The notes under the pieces: generated by a model
Databases searched by the model: none
The model's input: the letters and a program-made list of their open reading frames with translations, nothing else
What the model was told of the DNA's origin: nothing
Position numbers and translations under genes: made by a program
Assembly: GCA_027660625.1 (NCBI GenBank)
Contig: JAQDNC010000009.1
Span: 54,133 to 99,665, forward strand
Direction of reading: 5' to 3'
Source of the DNA: Coriobacteriaceae bacterium AM100-PB1-1D-6A
GTDB taxonomy: Bacteria > Actinomycetota > Coriobacteriia > Coriobacteriales > Coriobacteriaceae
DNA: 45,533 bases
Shown: positions 15,786 to 24,367 of the stretch, piece after piece
Numbering within the stretch: the stretch's first letter is position 1
Layout: the number at the start of each line of letters is the position of its first letter

Positions 15786-16703
15786 AAGGAGACCGTTGTC
15801 CTGGAGGACCTTGCGAATCGCCTCGACGTTCTCACCGGTCATGGCCTTCACCGGGCGCGGCATGGTCGGGCTGTCGAAGATGCCCATGAGGTTCATAGCG
15901 GTCTTGAAGGCGCCGACGCCACCGGCATAGCCCTGGACGCCCGAGGTGACATCCCAGATGTGCGAAATCTCATTGAGGCGATCCTGTTCGGCCTTGACGG
16001 TAGCCCAGTCACCAGCCTGAGCGGCCTTCCACTGACGAACGTAGCCCTCGGGCTCAACGTTGGCGAGGCCCGGAACGGAACCGTCGGCGCCACCGAGATA
16101 GGCACCGTCGACGACGACCTCATGGCCGGTAAGGATGCTCATCGGATGGCCGTTCTTCTCGTTCTCCTGAATGAGGTAGCGGAACGAGATGTCATCGCCC
16201 GAGGAATCCTTGACGCCAGCCAGGACGCCCTCGGCGCCGAGCTTAGCAAGGAGCTTCCAGGGGAGCTTGGTGTGGACGCACACGGGGATGTCGTAGGCGA
16301 AGATGGGCAGGTCGAGTTCCTCGTGAAGGATGCGGAAGTGCTCCTCGACCTCGGTCATGCCCTGCAGGGCATAGAACGGGCAGGTGGCGACGAGCGCATC
16401 GGCGCCCAGCTCCTGAGCGACCTTGCCGTGCTCGATCATGCGCTCGGTCTCGGTGTCGATGATGCCGACCAGAACGGGAACGCGGTGGTCGACGATACGG
16501 ACGGCCTCTGCGACAATCTGGCGACGGCGCTCGTCGGTGGAGAAGACGACCTCGCCCGAGGAGCCCAGGAAGAACAGGCCATCGACGCCGGCATCGATCA
16601 TGCGGTTGATGCTGCGCTCAAAGGAGGCAACGTCGAGCTGGTGGTCTTCGGTATCGGGAACAACGACGGGAGGGATAACGCCGGTGAATTTCTGAGTTGC
16701 CAC
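15783..16703 (-). CDS. nanA: Dihydrodipicolinate synthase/N-acetylneuraminate lyase family aldolase, probable sialic acid lyase
   Basis: Probably cleaves N-acetylneuraminate to ManNAc and pyruvate. I start it at a GTG preceded by AAGGAG with a 6-nt gap, giving 306 residues. In that numbering the Schiff-base lysine is Lys165 (GVKDSSGD) and the tyrosine is Tyr137 (FAYDIP), the same numbers as E. coli NanA. The carboxylate-binding loop is GSSGE (47-51) rather than the GSTGE of classical NanA. The VKDSSGD environment resembles a broad group of related pyruvate aldolases. The assignment therefore rests on the family plus adjacent nanK and nanE; another 2-keto acid aldolase activity is possible. 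Confidence 0.82.
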   Translation of the reverse strand: MATQKFTGVIPPVVVPDTEDHQLDVASFERSINRMIDAGVDGLFFLGSSGEVVFSTDERRRQIVAEAVRIVDHRVPVLVGIIDTETERMIEHGKVAQELGADALVATCPFYALQGMTEVEEHFRILHEELDLPIFAYDIPVCVHTKLPWKLLAKLGAEGVLAGVKDSSGDDISFRYLIQENEKNGHPMSILTGHEVVVDGAYLGGADGSVPGLANVEPEGYVRQWKAAQAGDWATVKAEQDRLNEISHIWDVTSGVQGYAGGVGAFKTAMNLMGIFDSPTMPRPVKAMTGENVEAIRKVLQDNGLL

Positions 16704-16771
16704 AAGAATCTCCTTAGTTGTCTGGCGGGCAGCCCTATGCCGCCCACTCTTGTTGGCGGTGTCCAGGCCGT

Positions 16772-17623
16772 CTAGGCCAAAGAACACGAATAGAACGTTT
16801 GGTTAAAGAAGTCGACGACTTCGTTTTCGAACGCATTGATGCGCTCGTGAGCGTATTTGGCATAGATGATATGCCTCCGGTCACACTCAAGACCGTTGAA
16901 TACGGCAAACTGGCCCTTGGGATCACTCACGGTATCCATGAGCGATGTGCCCATGAGCACCGAGCCACGAACCCGAGGCGACAGCGTCTCGAGACCGCTG
17001 GGAAGCGGATTGGCAAGCGCCGTGCAGGCAAGGCCCCGCTCGTCCAGAGCAGAAACCGCCAGCGCGACACCGCCGCCAAGGCCCTCGCCCCATGCAAAGA
17101 TGCGGTCGGGATCCATGCCATCAAGGTTGCGCGCAACCTTCGCCAACGCGCAGCCCCAACGGACACGCTCGACAAAAGCAGGCGAGGTAATCCCCTGCTG
17201 CAGATCGCTGGATCCAATAGTCTCATCGTCCAGCGCAAGCACGGCATATCCCATGGCGGCAAACCGCGTCATGTGATGCCATCCCCGCACGGGTCGGTCG
17301 ATGTCATGGAACATCAGACACAGCGGAACAAGCTCGGATCTTCGGGCGCAACCAGAGGGCTCAATCAAACGGCCGTGCACGACATACCCGCCGAGCTCAA
17401 AGGAAACCTCGGAGTAGCGCGCGCACGGATTGGCGAAATCAATCGCCGTAACGGTCAGCCCGCAAACCTCAAGGTCCGAAGCGGCTGTCTCCAACTCGGA
17501 AACATCCGCAGAAGCATCGCCGCGCCAATCCCGGAAATCAGAGAGCCTTGACGAAACCGTCCCAGCAATTCCCGCAAGCTCGGGGACAATCAGCTCATCG
17601 ATATTGCTCTCGCACTTAGACAT
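16772..17623 (-). CDS. CE7-like acetylesterase homologue lacking the catalytic serine
   Basis: A 283-residue alpha/beta-hydrolase related to the neighbouring CE7-type acetylesterase. The nucleophile elbow reads WGEGLGGG, with Gly181 (codon GGC) where the partner has Ser183 in GASQGGG; AGC to GGC is a single-base change. Asp230 and His259 align with the partner's Asp274 and His303, keeping the 29-residue Asp-to-His spacing. The segment between elbow and Asp is about 42 residues shorter, so part of the core is missing. It is therefore unlikely to be an ordinary serine esterase and may be a pseudoenzyme or partner subunit. The ATG overlaps the upstream esterase stop by 8 nt (ATGTCTAA). nanA begins about 70 nt downstream. 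Confidence 0.75.
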   Translation of the reverse strand: MSKCESNIDELIVPELAGIAGTVSSRLSDFRDWRGDASADVSELETAASDLEVCGLTVTAIDFANPCARYSEVSFELGGYVVHGRLIEPSGCARRSELVPLCLMFHDIDRPVRGWHHMTRFAAMGYAVLALDDETIGSSDLQQGITSPAFVERVRWGCALAKVARNLDGMDPDRIFAWGEGLGGGVALAVSALDERGLACTALANPLPSGLETLSPRVRGSVLMGTSLMDTVSDPKGQFAVFNGLECDRRHIIYAKYAHERINAFENEVVDFFNQTFYSCSLA

Positions 17624-18593
17624 GAGCCTCCCCTCCCTTGCAGAAAAATGGAATGATCAGATCGTCAAAATCCTGAATCTCCTCGTGACCGAAGCCTTCA
17701 AAGAACTCATGACGCTTTTCACAGGTCAGGTTGTTGTAGACTGCAAACTGCGTCGCCGGAGGACAGACGATATCGGCTGTGCCCGTGCCAAACAGCACGG
17801 GGCATTTGACTATGGGGGCAAAGTTCTTGGAATCGAAGTACGCCAGCTTGGCATAGGCCTCGTCAATACGAGTCGAGTCCTCGTCAAACCAGCGAGACCA
17901 ATAGCGCAGACCCTCGTAGGCAATGTCGTCGGCATCCAAATCCCAGACCAGGCGGAAATCCGACAGGAAGGGATAGAGGATGGCGGCGCGATTGATAAGC
18001 TCGCTGTTAAGCGCACAGGTCGCAATGCCCAAACCGCCGCCCTGCGATGCGCCGTTCACAAATACACGGGCAAGATCGATGCCCTCGAGCTCACGAACAA
18101 TACGGCAAAGAATGCGGATATCTTGGTGCAAGCGGACATAGTAGAGGTTGGCCGGGTCGCCGTCGATACCGGCGACGATATGGCCCGCGACCGTCGTGCC
18201 CTCAAATCCACCAATGTCCTCGGAGGGACCTCCTTGGCCGGGGCAGTCGAGGGCGATGAGTGCCATGCCCATGCCCGCAAACGACGCCTGCTCAAACCAG
18301 CTGCGGCTTGCACCCGGATACCCATGGAACTGAAGTACCAATGGCACGGGCTCGTCCGAGACAGGTTTAAGGTACTTGGCGTGCAGGCGAGCGCCGCACA
18401 TGCCGGTATACCAGAGATCGAAAAGCTGGCAGGTCACGGCATCGGTGACCGATGCCGCCTCGATCGCATAGTCAAGCCCGACGGCGTCAGCCTCGGCCAT
18501 GCGATCCTTCCAAAAGAGATCGAAATCTGATGGACGGGACATAGCGCCTCGATATTCACCAAATTGATGTTGTAGCTCCTGAGCACTTGGCAT
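17616..18593 (-). CDS. CE7-family acetylesterase (acetylxylan esterase / cephalosporin C deacetylase type)
   Basis: CE7 enzymes remove acetyl groups from sugars and related small molecules. The 325-residue product has the expected triad: Ser183 in GASQGGG, Asp274 in TADIVCPP and His303 in GFGHEE. The spacing matches characterised CE7 members. The oxyanion-region FHGYPGASRSW is also present. No signal peptide is seen, so it acts in the cytosol on imported or intracellular substrate. Its place between a sialate-type transporter and nanA suggests it removes O-acetyl groups from imported sialic acids; this is inference, as the family was named for xylan and cephalosporin. The ATG at 18593 has only a distant AAAGG; a TTG 15 nt upstream is an alternative start. 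Confidence 0.85.
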   Translation of the reverse strand: MPSAQELQHQFGEYRGAMSRPSDFDLFWKDRMAEADAVGLDYAIEAASVTDAVTCQLFDLWYTGMCGARLHAKYLKPVSDEPVPLVLQFHGYPGASRSWFEQASFAGMGMALIALDCPGQGGPSEDIGGFEGTTVAGHIVAGIDGDPANLYYVRLHQDIRILCRIVRELEGIDLARVFVNGASQGGGLGIATCALNSELINRAAILYPFLSDFRLVWDLDADDIAYEGLRYWSRWFDEDSTRIDEAYAKLAYFDSKNFAPIVKCPVLFGTGTADIVCPPATQFAVYNNLTCEKRHEFFEGFGHEEIQDFDDLIIPFFCKGGEAHV

Positions 18594-18629
18594 GGCTCGT
18601 GAACCCAACCTTTCGAAATCGCAACGGAG

Positions 18630-18657
18630 GTGCGCCCGGCAAGGGAACCGGGCGCAC
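18630..18657 (-). terminator. Stem-loop between transporter ATPase and esterase genes
   Basis: The perfect 10-bp arms GTGCGCCCGG (18630-18639) and CCGGGCGCAC (18648-18657) enclose an 8-nt loop. There is no U-tract on the minus strand, so termination is doubtful. A hairpin at the junction between transporter and catabolic genes could set different mRNA levels for the two halves. Confidence 0.4.
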
Positions 18658-18673
18658 GGGAGGGAAAGCGAAG

Positions 18674-19501
18674 TTACTCGCCGAGCTTGGGATGCAGCAG
18701 CGACGGCGCAGCGCCGAGCAGCATCTTAGTGTAGGGGTCTCGAGGATGCTGGAAAACCTGCTTGGCCTCGCCCTGCTCGACGATCTTGCCGCCATTCATG
18801 ACGATGATGTCGTCGGAAATATAGCGGACCGTCTGGATGTCATGGCTGATGAACACCATAGCCAGGCCGAGTTCCTTCTTAAGGTCGGTCAGCAGGTTGA
18901 GAATCTGCGCGCGGACCGAAACGTCCAGAGCCGAGGTGGGCTCGTCGGCGATGATGGCATCGGGGTTCAGCGACAGGGCACGGGCAATTGCGACGCGCTG
19001 GCGCTGGCCGCCCGAAAGCTGGCCGGGAAGAACCTCGGCGGCGGAGGAGGGCAGACCGGTGAGCTCCAAGAGCTCCTTGACGCGCTTCTCCTGCTCGGCC
19101 TCGGTACCCAGGTTGTGGACGCGCATGGGGTCGAGCAGTTGCTCGCGAACGACCATGCGAGGGTTGAGCGCCGTGGCCGGGTTCTGGAACACGACCGAGA
19201 TGACGCGACCCATGTGGCGACGGTCCTCGGCGGTACGCTTGGTGACGTCCTTGCCCTTAAAGTAGACCTTGCCGCTCGTGGGGGCCTGCAGGCCGCACAT
19301 GACGTTAGCCGTGGTGGACTTTCCGCAACCGGACTCGCCGACGATGCCGATGGTCTGTCCGGGCATGAGCTTAATCGTTACACCCTGGACGGCGTGAACC
19401 AGGTTGGGGTGCAGAATCGAGCCGGTACGGGTCCTAAAGGTGACGTGGACGTCATCAAGGAAGATGATCGGCTCGACGCCGTTGACTGCGGTCTCGCTCA
19501 T
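18674..19501 (-). CDS. Opp/Dpp-type ABC transporter ATP-binding protein (OppF/DppF-like), probably for sialic acid
   Basis: Second ATPase of the importer in the nan unit. The 275-residue protein has Walker A GESGCGKS (55-62), LSGGQRQR (162-169) and Walker B AIIADEP (182-188). It ends soon after HPRDPYTKMLLGAAPS, so it lacks the long C-terminal cysteine-containing tail present in OppF and OppD of the first cluster. It follows the permease-ATPase fusion directly, with no spacing. A four-gene Opp-type arrangement beside nanA/nanK/nanE resembles the SatABCD class of sialic acid importers. Substrate is inferred from context only. Confidence 0.85.
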   Translation of the reverse strand: MSETAVNGVEPIIFLDDVHVTFRTRTGSILHPNLVHAVQGVTIKLMPGQTIGIVGESGCGKSTTANVMCGLQAPTSGKVYFKGKDVTKRTAEDRRHMGRVISVVFQNPATALNPRMVVREQLLDPMRVHNLGTEAEQEKRVKELLELTGLPSSAAEVLPGQLSGGQRQRVAIARALSLNPDAIIADEPTSALDVSVRAQILNLLTDLKKELGLAMVFISHDIQTVRYISDDIIVMNGGKIVEQGEAKQVFQHPRDPYTKMLLGAAPSLLHPKLGE

Positions 19502-21517
19502 CTACATCACCTCCGCGTGAGGGGTCAAACCATTTGCCTTGAGCACCTCGTCGGGGAGCTCGGAATAGAAGTGCTCGGTGCCGGGCACGCGCTTGAAGAC
19601 CGGACGGGTGTCCAGGCCAATGCGCGGATGGCTCGAGCGGGGCGCGAAGCGATCGCCCTTGGGGAAATCGCGCGGGCTCGGAACGGCGCCGGGCACCTGG
19701 TGCAGGCGGCCCGAACCGCTCTCGATGGACAGGACGGAACCCAGAAGGCCGCGGGTGTACTCGTGAATCGGGTTGGTGAGCAGCTCCTTGGTGGGCGCCT
19801 GCTCAATAACCTGGCCGGCGTACATAACCGTGATGTTGTGGGCGACCTCGGCGACCAGCGCCAGGTCGTGCGAAACGAAGATCATGGCAAAGCCGAGCTT
19901 GGCCTGAAGGTCGTTGAGCAGCTTGATGACCTGCTTCTGGACCGTAACGTCCAGAGCGGTCGTGGGCTCGTCGCAGATAACCAGCTTGGGGTCGCGGGTA
20001 AGGGCCATAGCGATCAGAACGCGCTGACGCTGACCACCGGAAAGCTCGTGCGGATAGCTCTCGAGCGTACGCTTGGGGTCGAGGCCCACGAGCTCCAGGA
20101 GTTCCTCGGCGCTACGGGTGCCGCCGCGCTTGGTGAGCTGCTTCATCTGGGCAGAGATGAGCATGGAGGGGTTGAGCGAGGACAGGGCGTCCTGATAGAC
20201 CATGGCGATATCGGTACCGCGCAGGCCGAACCACTCCTTCTTGCTCATCTTGAGCAGGTCGCGGCCCTCCCAGAGAACCTCGCCGGAAAGATGCTCGTCA
20301 TCGTCGGTCAGGCCCATGATGGCCAGCGTGGTGATGGACTTACCGCAGCCGGACTCGCCTACCAGGCCCATGGTCTGGCCGGGACGGACGTCAAAGTTAA
20401 CGTGGTCGACGACGTTGATATCACCGTGGTGCTCAAACTGGATGCAGAAATCGCGGACCGAAAGGATCGGCTCAACGGACTCATCGGGCACATGGCGGTC
20501 GTTACGCTTGAGCTCGACATCGCGCAGTGCGCCAAGACGGGCGGACAGGGACTGAGCCTGCTCCTTGTAGGCACGAACGGGGTCGGAAACCAGCAGGTCG
20601 GCCTCGCGGCGCTTGGAGGAATCGGTCGGATCCAGGGCGGCGGAGGGAGCAGCGGCCATGGCGTCGGTAATGCCCTCGGAGAGGATGTTGAGCGCCAGGC
20701 AGGTGATCATGATGGCCAGGCCCGGGAACAGTGCCTGCCACCAACGGCCAGCGAGCACGCCACCGCGTGCGTCGGCGAGAATGTTGCCCCAGGTAGCGGT
20801 GGGCTCCTGGATGCCGGCGCCGATGAAGGTCAGCGAGGCCTCGAAGATAATGGCGTCGGCGACCAGGGTAACGGTGAAGACCATAATCGGAGCGATGCAG
20901 TTACGCAGAACATGCTTGATCAGAATCCACGGAGCCTTGGCGCCGGACACGATGACCGCGCGGACATAGTCCTCACCGTACTCGGACACGATGTTGGCGC
21001 GCACGATACGGGCGATCTGCGGGGTGTACATAAAGCCGATCGCAAAGATGATCGACGGCACGGAATTGCCCAGGATGGAAACGAAAACGGCTGCGAGGGC
21101 GATACCCGGGATGGACATGATGATGTCCAGGATACGCATGATCGCCTCAGAGATAGACTTGCGCGAAACCGCTGCAAGAGCGCCGACAACGGAACCACAG
21201 ACCAAAGCCATGGCGGTAGCACCAAAGCCGATAATCAGCGAGTAACGTCCGCCGTAGAGCATGCGCGACAGAATGTCGCGACCCTTATCGTCGGTACCGA
21301 AGATAAATCCGTTGCCGGGAGCCTGGCGAGCCGTAAAGATCTCGACCGGGCTATAGGGGGCAAGAAGGGGCGCCAAAATCGCAGTCAGGGCGACCAGCAC
21401 CAGCACGACGGCGGCAATCTTAGAAGACAGCGTCATCTTCTTCCAGCCACCGAGCTTGAGCCCCTTGGAGGCAGCCTTCTCGAGCTGCTCGGTTTGCTTC
21501 TCTCGAATCTTTACCAT
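19502..21517 (-). CDS. Permease-ATPase fusion of an Opp/Dpp-type ABC importer (OppC-OppD fusion), probably for sialic acid
   Basis: A 671-residue protein joining two usually separate subunits. Residues 30-290 are an OppC-like permease: a first helix at about 33-52, the FGTDDKGRDILSRML region, an EAA loop near 187-206 and further helices to about 285. A polar linker (about 290-345) follows. Residues 350-600 are an ATPase with Walker A GESGCGKS (387-394), LSGGQRQR (492-499) and Walker B LVICDEP (512-518). The C-terminal region corresponding to the usual cysteine cluster reads FAPRSSHPR, so the cysteines are lost. There is no stop or frameshift at the junction. It starts 3 nt after the upstream permease stop. 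Confidence 0.9.
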   Translation of the reverse strand: MVKIREKQTEQLEKAASKGLKLGGWKKMTLSSKIAAVVLVLVALTAILAPLLAPYSPVEIFTARQAPGNGFIFGTDDKGRDILSRMLYGGRYSLIIGFGATAMALVCGSVVGALAAVSRKSISEAIMRILDIIMSIPGIALAAVFVSILGNSVPSIIFAIGFMYTPQIARIVRANIVSEYGEDYVRAVIVSGAKAPWILIKHVLRNCIAPIMVFTVTLVADAIIFEASLTFIGAGIQEPTATWGNILADARGGVLAGRWWQALFPGLAIMITCLALNILSEGITDAMAAAPSAALDPTDSSKRREADLLVSDPVRAYKEQAQSLSARLGALRDVELKRNDRHVPDESVEPILSVRDFCIQFEHHGDINVVDHVNFDVRPGQTMGLVGESGCGKSITTLAIMGLTDDDEHLSGEVLWEGRDLLKMSKKEWFGLRGTDIAMVYQDALSSLNPSMLISAQMKQLTKRGGTRSAEELLELVGLDPKRTLESYPHELSGGQRQRVLIAMALTRDPKLVICDEPTTALDVTVQKQVIKLLNDLQAKLGFAMIFVSHDLALVAEVAHNITVMYAGQVIEQAPTKELLTNPIHEYTRGLLGSVLSIESGSGRLHQVPGAVPSPRDFPKGDRFAPRSSHPRIGLDTRPVFKRVPGTEHFYSELPDEVLKANGLTPHAEVM

Positions 21518-21520
21518 AAT

Positions 21521-22477
21521 CTACACCGTCCTGATGCGCGGGTTGATGAGCAGGTAGAGCATGTCAACCACGATGTTGATGATGATGAAGGCAAGAGCAA
21601 CGACGATAACGACGCCCTGAACCAGGTTCGCCTCGTTGCCCTGAACGCCCTGCAGAATCGCAGTGCCCATGCCGGGGAGGTTGAAGATAACCTCGATGAC
21701 GACGGCGCCGCCCATGAGGTAGCCGATCTTAAGACCGAGGGTGGTGACCGGGGTGATCAGCGCATTGCGAAGAACGTTGATGCCGACGACGACCTTCTCG
21801 GGAACGCCGGCGCCACGAGCCATACGGACATAGTCCTTGTCGAGCTCCTCGACCATGGCGGTACGCACGATACGAGTCATCTGGCCCGTCAGCGGAAATG
21901 CCAAGGCGATAGCGGGCATGATCATACGTCCCAGATAGCCAACCGGATTCGTGGTGAAGTGAGGCAGAGCACCCGATGCCGGGAGCACCTTAAGGTAGGA
22001 AGAGAACAGCAGGATCAACAGAACGGCAAGCCAGAACGACGGGGTTGCCAAGCCGGCGATGGAAAAGACGCGGATCACTTGGTCCGGCCATTTGTCGCGA
22101 TACAGTGCCGCGATGACGCCGAGCAAAAACGAAACGACCGCACCGATGGCAAGACCGATGAAGGTCAGCTGCATCGTGACGGGCAGGGCCGTGGAGATGC
22201 GCTTGGCAACGGAGTTGCGGGCAGCGCCGTAGGTACCCATGTCGCCATGAATCAAATCGCCCATATAGCGCACGTAGCGCACAGGCCAGGGGTCGTCCAG
22301 ACCATACTTCTCATGGTACTCGGCAACCGCCTCGGGCGAGGCACCGTCACCCAACGCCGTGTAGGCGGGGTCGGTCTTGGAGAACGACATAAGGAAGAAC
22401 ACCAGGACGGTGACGCCCAATGCCATGATCGGCAGCGCCACAAGACGCCTTCCAATCAAACGTAGCAAGTTGTTCAC
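21521..22477 (-). CDS. Opp/Dpp-type ABC transporter permease (OppB/DppB-like), probably for sialic acid
   Basis: Membrane subunit that pairs with the permease half of the downstream fusion. I start it at GTG 22477, preceded by AAAGGGGAG with a short gap, giving 318 residues. It has the DppB layout: a first helix (about 10-30), an extracytoplasmic region with SPEAVAEYHEKYGLDDPWPVRY, then five helices, with the EAA-type loop MARGAGVPEKVVVGINVLRN and a C-terminal LLINPRIR. A hairpin-rich 157-bp gap separates it from the binding protein upstream. Confidence 0.9.
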   Translation of the reverse strand: MNNLLRLIGRRLVALPIMALGVTVLVFFLMSFSKTDPAYTALGDGASPEAVAEYHEKYGLDDPWPVRYVRYMGDLIHGDMGTYGAARNSVAKRISTALPVTMQLTFIGLAIGAVVSFLLGVIAALYRDKWPDQVIRVFSIAGLATPSFWLAVLLILLFSSYLKVLPASGALPHFTTNPVGYLGRMIMPAIALAFPLTGQMTRIVRTAMVEELDKDYVRMARGAGVPEKVVVGINVLRNALITPVTTLGLKIGYLMGGAVVIEVIFNLPGMGTAILQGVQGNEANLVQGVVIVVALAFIIINIVVDMLYLLINPRIRTV

Positions 22478-22634
22478 GTTCTCTCCCCTTTCTTTTGTCG
22501 GTAGGACCAACTGGTATATGAGTACGGATACTCATTACAAGACCCGAGCGACATCGTTGCCGCCCGGGTCTTTGTTTCAACTATGAGGATACGGTCCCAA
22601 CGGCCGACATCCTGCATACAGACTCAAGCGAGTC

Positions 22635-24248
22635 TTACGCCTTGACGGTCGCAACGCCCCTGAAGGACATGCTCGTCGTGCCGATGCCCTTGAAGCCGTC
22701 GAGAGCCTCGCCGTTGGGCGCGGTGGACGGATCGTCCCAGGAAGCGGAGACGGTCTTGACGTGGACAACGGGGTACAGAACGGCGTTGTCGGCGATGATG
22801 TCGAAGCACTCGTTCCACTTCTTCTGCTGCTCGTCGCCCTCGGCGGCAAGAGCCTCGTCCATGAGACCGTGAAGCTTCTGCCACTCAGCGGACTCCTTCC
22901 ACGGGCAACGGGTCTGCATCCAGACGTTGTCGCCATACCACCAGTTGAGCAGCAGGTCGGGGTCAGCGCCGAAGCAGGAAGGATCGCCAGGGGCAAGGAG
23001 GATATCGTAGGCCTCGCCGCCGTCGATGGCAGCGTAGGTGGCCGGCGAGGTATCGGTCTGGATGGTCACCTCAAAGCCGAGAGCGTCGAGGTCGTTCTTG
23101 ACCTGGGCGGCCATGCCCTTGATCTGCTCGTTGTCGGTGGTGCGCAGGGTGATGGCACCCGGGGTGATGCCGGACTCCTCGATGAGCTTCTTAGCCTTCT
23201 TGGCGTCGGTCTTGTACACCGTGGAAGCCTCATGATAATTGGTGAAGCTCTTGGGCAGGTAGCAGCTGGCAGCGGTGGCAAGGCCGGCAAAGGTGTTGCT
23301 GACCATCTTCTCGGTGTCGAGCGCATACATGACAGCCTGACGGACCTTGACGTTGTTCCAAGGCTCCTTGGCGACGTTGAACATGATGAAGCGGGTGCCG
23401 AAACCCTGAACGTTATCGATCTTGCAGCCGGCGCTCTCGAGCTGGTCGACGGCGTCAGCGGTAACGAGCTCCATAACGAGCGTGGAGCCCTCCTGCTGAG
23501 CGGTAACGCGAGCGGTGGGGTCGGTCAGGATGCTGTACTGGATCTTCTTATCCTCGGCAGCATACTCACCGTTGTACTCGGGGTTGGGAACCAGGGTGAT
23601 CTCGGTATCGGAGATAGAGTCGTACATCCAGGGGCCGGAGCCGATCGGCTGCTTGGCGCGATCCTCCTCGGTCTGGGTGGCCGGGGTAACGCGGATGATG
23701 GCAAGACGATCCTTGAGCAGAGAGAAGTTGGGGACCTTGGTCTTGACCGTCACGGTGCTGGCGTCCTTAGCCTCGATGGACTCGAAGGGCTGGAAGAACG
23801 GAGCATAGGTAGCGGAAGCGGCGCAAGCGGTGTAGGAGGCAACGACATCGTCAGCGGTGACCTCGGTGCCATCGGAGAACTTGGCGCCCTTGCGGATGGT
23901 AACCTCGAAAGTGGTGTCGTCCACAGACTTGGGGTCGTCGGTGGCGAGCTCGTTGAAGGTGCTGTAGTCGTGGTAATCGATGCCGTAGAGGCCCTCGACG
24001 ACGTGCCAGTTAGCACCCAGGCCCACAGCGGAGCCGGTGCTGGCGGGGTCGAAGCTGGACGGAGCGTAAGCGGAACCAGCGGTGATCACGCCGCCGCCAC
24101 GGTTGGCGGAATCGGTGGAACCGGAAGCGGAACCCTCGTCGCTAGAGCTGCCACCGCAGCCGGTGAGACCAAGGCCGGCGACAGCAGCGACGCTGCCGGT
24201 GAGGCCGAGGAACGAACGCCTGGACATACCCTTGTTGATGATGGCCAT
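22635..24248 (-). CDS. Family 5 solute-binding lipoprotein of the nan-unit importer, probable sialic acid binding protein
   Basis: Extracellular binding protein of the second Opp-type importer. The ATG at 24248 has AGGAG 6 nt upstream and gives 537 residues. The N-terminus shows a Tat motif (MSRRSFLGL, Arg10-Arg11), a hydrophobic stretch and lipobox LTGC with Cys31, then a Ser/Gly-rich linker. The mature region has family 5 features, such as SDGTEVTADDVVASY and VRQAVMYALD. Related proteins bind peptides, nickel or sialic acid (SatA type). Sialic acid is preferred here because the unit runs into nanA-nanK-nanE, but the sequence alone cannot prove the ligand. It is the promoter-proximal gene of the unit. 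Confidence 0.85.
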   Translation of the reverse strand: MAIINKGMSRRSFLGLTGSVAAVAGLGLTGCGGSSSDEGSASGSTDSANRGGGVITAGSAYAPSSFDPASTGSAVGLGANWHVVEGLYGIDYHDYSTFNELATDDPKSVDDTTFEVTIRKGAKFSDGTEVTADDVVASYTACAASATYAPFFQPFESIEAKDASTVTVKTKVPNFSLLKDRLAIIRVTPATQTEEDRAKQPIGSGPWMYDSISDTEITLVPNPEYNGEYAAEDKKIQYSILTDPTARVTAQQEGSTLVMELVTADAVDQLESAGCKIDNVQGFGTRFIMFNVAKEPWNNVKVRQAVMYALDTEKMVSNTFAGLATAASCYLPKSFTNYHEASTVYKTDAKKAKKLIEESGITPGAITLRTTDNEQIKGMAAQVKNDLDALGFEVTIQTDTSPATYAAIDGGEAYDILLAPGDPSCFGADPDLLLNWWYGDNVWMQTRCPWKESAEWQKLHGLMDEALAAEGDEQQKKWNECFDIIADNAVLYPVVHVKTVSASWDDPSTAPNGEALDGFKGIGTTSMSFRGVATVKA

Positions 24249-24317
24249 GTCTTCTCCTATCAATAGAGAATCTTACCCGGGAGCACCTAGACTTGCCCCC
24301 GCGCAACTTGCGGACGA

Positions 24318-24345
24318 TATATACCTTACCTACCGACAAACCCAA
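24318..24345 (-). promoter_or_regulatory. Candidate promoter of the sialate transporter-nan operon
   Basis: On the minus strand TTGGGT (24340-24345) and TATATA (24318-24323) are separated by 16 nt. Initiation would fall about 63 nt before the binding-protein ATG. A second candidate, TTGTCA (24418-24423) followed 17 nt later by the weaker TAGTAA, lies further upstream and overlaps the palindromic operator-like site. Confidence 0.4.
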
Positions 24346-24367
24346 CTTGGGTGCCGCGCTCGGCGAC

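Noticed and set aside
18587..22465. 1,292-codon plus-strand open frame across the nan-unit transporter genes
   Set aside because: The coding strand shows complete ABC permease and ATPase motifs in three successive genes. The antisense frame has no motif, signal or ribosome site, and crosses gene boundaries.
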